The position numbers and the translations under genes were made by a program. This document shows, in pieces, positions 59,171-64,000 of a DNA stretch of 64,000 nt. The number at the start of each line of letters is the position of its first letter. Positions within the stretch are counted from its first letter, which is position 1. The notes beneath the pieces are model-generated. The model did no database searches and was not told the DNA's origin. It saw only the letters and a program-made list of their open reading frames with translations. Source of the DNA: Triticum aestivum (Eukaryota; Streptophyta; Magnoliopsida; Poales; Poaceae); contig NC_057803.1 in the NCBI RefSeq assembly GCF_018294505.1, positions 687,054,678 through 687,118,677 on the forward strand. Direction: 5' to 3'.

Positions 59171-62167
59171 TCACTCAAACATAATATTCTTCGAGCATTG
59201 GGCCTCTATCAAATGAGCGCCCTCGAGAACTTCTTCGAGATAGTGCTCGGCAGCCACTCGGCCTATAGCCGAACCCTGCGCCACAACAGTGGTAGCATCC
59301 ATCTCCGCCCAGTATGCTTTGACACGGGCAAGGGCCATCCGTGAGCCCTCTATACACGCTGACCTCTTCATCGCATTGATGCGCGGCACCGCTCCAAGGA
59401 ACTGCTGCACTAAGCTGAAATAGCTGTTCGGCTTCGGTTTTTCCGTCCACAGATGATCTACGACGGACCTCATGGCGAGTCCGGACAACCTGTTGAGTTC
59501 GGCCCATTCGGCTAGCTTATCAGTCAATGGAAGCGGACGCTCTGGAACGTTAGACTGCGACCAGAACAACTTGTCCACTTCACGATCTGTTTGATCTCGG
59601 AAGTATTCGGCCGCATCGACAACGCTTGCCGCCAAGTCCATATATGCGTCTGCCGAACTCCACAGCCGATTCATAGGGGCATACCATGGATCTCTGAACT
59701 TCCTCCGCAGCAAAAAGGGCTTCCTAGTCGCAATATCCTCGGCTTCATGCAGCTCTTCCGTCTTTGCCCTCATAGCAGAGCGGGTGTCTTTGGTCGCCAC
59801 CGCGGCCTTTTCAAGGCCCGTCGCCTTCGCTCGGTTTCCTTCTTCAAGGAGCTGGCAGCGGTCGACAGTGTCTTTTAACTTTACAACCATCTTGGCCATT
59901 TTATCTTTGCTCTTGCAATGTGCAGCCTTTTTGGCTCTTAACTCTTCGGCCGCCTTTAAAGTAGCCGGATTACTAATTCTTGCTTGTTCCTTGGCTCGGG
60001 CAAGTTCCGCCCGAAGGGTCTCCACGGTGGCAGCTCCATCTGCAGTCACAACATATTAAAGATACTGGCGTTACGCTGCTCTTACTATGTGACATTCACC
60101 AGAAAACATACTTACCCTATGCCTTGTCAACCCGCTTATTAACAAGCTCGATGTCGGCATCTGCCACATCCAGTTGCCGCTTTAGCTCGGCAAACTCATT
60201 AGTCCGGCTAGCCACCGGAGCTTCCACCACCTGCACATAAAGGCGGTTTGGTTATTACCTGGGATTACGATCCTCTGTTCGCCGCCGTTCTCGACGACAA
60301 CCAGAGTCTCAGGGGCTACTATCTACATAGGGCACACCTAAAAATGTGCGGTACTATCAAAAAGTATATCATTTCACGTACCTCAAAGCCCGTCAGTAGA
60401 CTCATAAAAGCTTCATGCAATCCGCTTTCGGCGGATGAAATTCTTTCCATCACTGTACCCATCAACGTACGGTGTTCTTCTGAGATGGCTGCTCGCTCCA
60501 ACAGCTCCCTCAGTATGTCCGACCGCAAACCAGACGGTGCCGGACTCTTTTGTTTGCTCTCTTCAAGAGCTGGACGCTGGGGACTTCGGGTGACTATAGG
60601 ATTATCTTCTGGCCTCACCGGATCCGGAGAGGCCCTCCATGATGACACTTCAAGGTCGCCCGCTTCTTGAGCGGGGGAGTCCGGGGGAGGCGTTTCGCTC
60701 TCCATCATCTCCGAAAGAAGATCCCCCGAAGATGAGCTCTGCTGAGAAGGGCTAAGATCCGAACTGCAAGATAAACGCTTCGGTTATTTTCCTCAGAGGT
60801 AAAGGTAGTATATCTCCGCTATTAAAGTACTTTTTGATTACTTACAGCTTGTTGGAGAGTTGATCCTTGCGCGGACTTTGTGCGGCAAGAGCACCCTCCA
60901 AGGTAGGACCCTCTGGTGGAGACTTCTTCTCCCGTTTGGAAGCCTTGGTTTCCGGATCTTCAGAGGCAGTCCTCTTCCTTCCCCGAAGCGAGAGAAGGTC
61001 AGATTCTTCCCCTTGGTTATCCTCCTTCACGGAGGCGCTCATTCCCTCGGTTGGAATTGGTAGCGATGCGGGCCCGCTTTCGACCTCATTATTCCCCCCT
61101 TTATCTTCCTTTGAGGGCTCCGGGCAAGGTGCTAGCTCGAGCATCTTTTCCAATACCGGATTCTCCAAACCCTCAGGAAGGGGGGCCAAACACCAAATCA
61201 TCTTCGCCCTTGTTAGCCAGTCCTGGTCAAAGAGCGATTTCTCAGAATGACGTCATGGTAAATGAAAGACAGTGTGTTCGGCTAAAGGATTACTTACTTG
61301 GTCGGCGGTACGGTTGCTGCTCAAGCCCACGTCCTTGGTAGTATCCGGACACTCTATTTGGGGTCCGAAGAATGATTTTAACATCTCCTTGTGTGTCAGG
61401 CCGAGGAAATTTTGAATAGTGCGCAGCCCTTCTGGGTTGAACTCCCACATGCGGAGGGGCCGGCGTTTCCAAGGCTGGACTCGACGAACCAGCATGACTT
61501 GCACCACCGTAACCAGACTGAAATCTCCTTTGAAGAGATCTTGAATGCGGCTCTGCAGTATAGGCACGTCTTTGGCTGGACCCTAGCTCAGCCCTCTGCT
61601 AATCCATGACATTAGTTGTGGTGGAGGGCCCGAGCGGAAAGCAGGGGCAGCCACCCACTTGGCACTTCTGGGAGCTGTGATGTAAAACCACTCCCGTTGC
61701 CATAATCCGGACACCTATGGAAAGGAACCCTTTGGCCATGAAGCTCCAGCGATCTTGCTTATTAATGCACCTCCACACGCTGCGTGCTGCCCTTCGACCA
61801 TCTTCGGCTTCACGTCGAAAGTCTTGAGCCATAGGCCGAAGTGAGGGGTAATGCGGAGGAAGGCCTCACATACGACAATAAATGTCGAGATGTGGAGAAA
61901 GGAGTCCGGGGCTACATCATGGAAATCTAGCCCGTAATAGAACATCAAACCCCTAATGAAGGGATCCAGAGTGAGGCCTAGACCTCGGAGGAAGTGGGAG
62001 ATGAACTAAACATTCTCGTTGGGTTCAGGAGTAGGGACGACTTGCCCTCGGGCAGGCAGCCAATGCGAAACCTCGGCGGTCAGGTATCTGGCCTCCCTCA
62101 ACTTCTTGATATCCTCTTCCGTAACGGAGGAGGGCATCCACCGGCCTTGAAGGCTAGATCCGGACAT
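59171..62167 (-). pseudogene. Element H antisense gene, five exons
   Basis: The exons on the minus strand are 62167-61298, 61222-60846, 60763-60382, 60230-60116 and 60039-59171, with introns of 75, 82, 151 and 76 bp. The exon lengths 870, 377, 382, 115 and 869 sum to 2613, exactly 871 codons including the stop. The same lengths in G are 870, 346, 382, 115 and 868. The family core is in exon 1 (MFYYGLDFHDVAPDSFLH, PHFGLWLKTFDVKP). Exon 2 holds LPEGLENPVLEKMLELAPCP and a KREKKSP tract, and exon 3 is Pro/Ser/Glu-rich. Exon 5 is a coiled coil (TLRAELARAKEQARI onwards) plus a helical domain with NRLSGLAMRSVVDHLW. Breaks include an in-frame stop near 62007, frameshifts in exon 1 and a TAG at the end of exon 4. 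Function unknown. Confidence 0.8.
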
Positions 62168-62710
62168 AGTTGAAGGTCCGAAGCACCTGACCTAGGCTTT
62201 GGGTGTTAGAACTCGAGGCGGGAGAAGGATTCGATTGAGCACAGGAGGAAAAAAAAGTAAAAGCCTTGTCCCTTTATAAAGAGGGTGAATATCAAGCGTC
62301 CTCTCCGTAGCCGTTTGGGACTTGCCTATAATCTAGGAGTCCTAGACATGGTTGGGTTACCCAGACCGTATTGATGAGAATCCCGTAATTAGGGGAACAT
62401 GATCTCTGCTTTGACAAGACGTGTCGAGAAACCGCCTCGCGTTAGGTGTGGAGCTAGTTAAAGAAAAATGGTTCGAATAATCACCGAGCCATTGCATGAT
62501 GTCATGTTGCCAAAACGTGTCAGCAGATTAAGATTTGTGGAAATATTATTCTCTCTACGGTGGTATGTGGAACTTATTTTGCAGGGTTGGACACTATCCT
62601 TGTATTCAAACTCTTCTGTGATATGTTCGGAGGAGGAACCCGCCTTGCAATGCCGAAGACAACACTGCACGCCAGACTCATCGTCATTGAAAGCCTAGTT
62701 TAGGGGCTAC
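62168..62710. promoter_or_regulatory. Element H antisense promoter region and pre-LTR segment
   Basis: CTTTATAAAG at 62269-62278 is about 105 bp upstream of the antisense ATG, as in G. The remainder is non-coding and closely similar to G and D. AGGGGCTAC precedes the LTR. Confidence 0.5.
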
Positions 62711-63191
62711 TGAGGGAGTCCTGGATTAGGGGGTCTCTGGACAGCTGGATTATATCCTTTGGATGGACTGTTGGAGTATGAAGATACAAGATTGAAGACT
62801 TCGTCTCGTGTCCGGATGGGACTCTACTTGGCGGGGAAGGCAAGCTAGGCAGTACGGATATGGATATCTCCTCCTTTGTAACCGACCTTGTGTAACCCTA
62901 ACCCTCTCCGATGTCTATATAAACCGGAGGGTTTTAGTCCGTAGGACAGGACAATAACATACAATCATACCATAGGCTAGCTTCTAGGGTTTAGCCTCTC
63001 TGATCTCGTGGTAGATCTACTCTTGTACTACCCATATCATCAATATTAATCAAGCAGGACATAGGGTTTTACCTCCATCAAGAGGGCCCGAACCTGGGTA
63101 AAACATTGTGTTCCCGGCCTCCTGTTACCATCCGCCTTAGACGCATAGTTCGGGACCCCTTACCCGAGGTCCGCCGGTTTTGACACCGGCA
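62711..63191 (+). repeat. Element H 3' LTR (481 bp)
   Basis: It runs TGAGGGAGTCC...ACACCGGCA, with a TATA box at 62916-62923. Confidence 0.96.
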
Positions 63192-64000
63192 CCCAGCATC
63201 AACCTCGATGACCTTGAGCTTCCAATTGGCATCAGTGTCTCTTTCCACAGTGCCATTGCTACTGCGTTGGCTTTGGCTCAGAAGATAGTTGAATTGAAGA
63301 ACAAGATTGATCATGAGAAAACTCAGTTCAAGAGAAACATGGCAAATCTCAGCGTGGCGGATGTTCAAGCTTCAAGTAGATGTTGCATGAGCTCAAGGAG
63401 CAGTTTCACCAGAAAAGCCAGGAAGCAAAAGGTTCAAGAGAGAGAATGAAGTATTTTGCTAAGAAAAGTGTTCAAGCTCACAATGAAGCAGAAAAGCACA
63501 AGGCTCTGGGGCGCCCTGGCATCGACCCTAGAATGGCTTCCAAGAAGAAGAAGAAGCCTGATGTGGCCCAAGCTGAAGCATCAAGGCAGGAAGAACCTCG
63601 CATTGTCTTCCCTGCCAGTATGACAGGCTCGAAGCCTAAGGTCCCCACAGCTGCTTCAGAACTCAAGAAAACAAGGGCAGCTGAAACCGGAGCCCGAAAG
63701 CACAAGACCAAGAACACCACTAACGATACTCCACCGACCAAGAAGAGGAAGACAAAGAAGAAAGATCGGGCTGCTCCCACAGAGCCCCTTGTCATCGAGC
63801 CAATCTCAGTTGCTCGTCCTGCGTCCGAACACTGAGAGCGTCAGTTAATAGTTCATGAGCCCTCTTCCACAGAGGCTCCTGAAGCTAAAGACATTCCAGC
63901 TCCTGAAGCTGAAGACATTGGTCATCACGACAATGTAGAAGATGATGAAGTCCTTCCTCAGATTGAGCACCAAATGGTATCATCACTTGTTCTCATGAAC
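63192..64000 (+). pseudogene. Element F env-like gene, second part (runs off the window)
   Basis: 63192-63196 is the second TSD copy of H. The codon split at the insertion is restored as Ser, and the reading continues INLDDLELPIGISVSFHS, then a coiled-coil-like stretch (LAQKIVELKNKIDHEKTQF). A frameshift near 63370 moves to the frame at 63380 (QFHQKSQEAKGSRERMKYF). Lys-rich nuclear-signal-like tracts follow (KKKKK near 63545, KKRKTKKKDR near 63740). A TGA at 63833-63835 interrupts, and the same frame then runs on with Pro/Glu repeats (EAPEAKDIPAPEAEDIG) to the window end. Basic and coiled-coil character makes a structural or nucleic-acid-binding role as plausible as an envelope role. Confidence 0.65.

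Larger units (their letters stand above)
54475..63191 (+). mobile_element. Element H: full-length pol-less Tat-type Gypsy retrotransposon
   Basis: The LTRs are 54475-54955 and 62711-63191, both 481 bp, with about 19 differences (4.0%) by eye and a perfect TSD CCCAG. The gene layout is the same as in G: gag-protease forward, five-exon gene reversed, no reverse transcriptase, RNase H or integrase. It is inserted in the env-like gene of F. Length 8717 bp. Confidence 0.96.
36129..64000 (+). mobile_element. Element F: Maximus/SIRE-like Copia retrotransposon, split by G and H, 3' end off the window
   Basis: The 5' LTR, primer site, long gag, pol in Copia order and a downstream env-like gene are all on the plus strand. 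The env-like gene after pol and the long gag with a coiled coil are typical of the SIRE/Maximus lineage. Removing G, H and one copy of each TSD leaves about 10.5 kb inside the window. The 3' LTR is not reached. Confidence 0.92.

Noticed and set aside
1..64000. tRNA, rRNA or host protein-coding genes
   Set aside because: I looked for cloverleaf-type sequences, rRNA text and non-transposon coding regions and saw none. The tRNA-like strings are primer-binding sites.

Overview
This window looks like intergenic chromosomal DNA from a large-genome grass, very probably a Triticeae (wheat/Aegilops/barley group). I see no host gene. Essentially all 64 kb is LTR-retrotransposon DNA nested inside other LTR-retrotransposons. 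The evidence is LTR pairs, target-site duplications (TSDs), primer-binding sites and broken gag/pol genes. Family names (Fatima-like, Sabrina/Athila-like, Angela/BARE-like, Maximus/SIRE-like) are from memory; the domain and boundary calls come from the sequence.

Layout. Element C (minus strand, outermost visible) is split into 15762-18104 and 35949-36128. Element B (minus, Athila-like Gypsy, 7171-15761) sits in the interior of C. Element A (plus, Tat-type Gypsy with pol, 1-7170, left part outside the window) sits in the 3' LTR of B. Element D (plus, pol-less Tat-type Gypsy, 18105-35943) sits in the 5' LTR of C and is itself split by element E (minus, Angela/BARE-like Copia, 25658-34439, TSD GTAGA). 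Element F (plus, Maximus/SIRE-like Copia, from 36129 past the window end) abuts the remaining LTR of C. F is split twice by pol-less Tat-type Gypsy elements: G (42421-51020, TSD GTATG) in its reverse transcriptase, and H (54475-63191, TSD CCCAG) in its env-like gene.

Genes. A keeps reverse transcriptase, RNase H and integrase, although broken. D, G and H have matching LTR and primer-site signals and keep gag plus protease, but all lack reverse transcriptase, RNase H and integrase. They would need an A-like helper. All four carry a gene on the opposite strand between the coding region and the 3' LTR. In G and H this antisense gene has five exons of nearly identical length with consensus splice sites. 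In H the exon lengths add up to exactly 871 codons, and D, G and H share a TATA-like box about 100-120 bp upstream of the start. This spliced antisense gene is the most interesting object in the window.

State. Nearly every gene is a pseudogene, broken by one-base indels and stops that fit C-to-T change at Gln or Arg codons. LTR mismatches counted by eye are about 6.4% for B (partial pair), 4.9% for D, 4-5% for E (partial comparison), 4.0% for H and 2.5% for G. That order agrees with the nesting.
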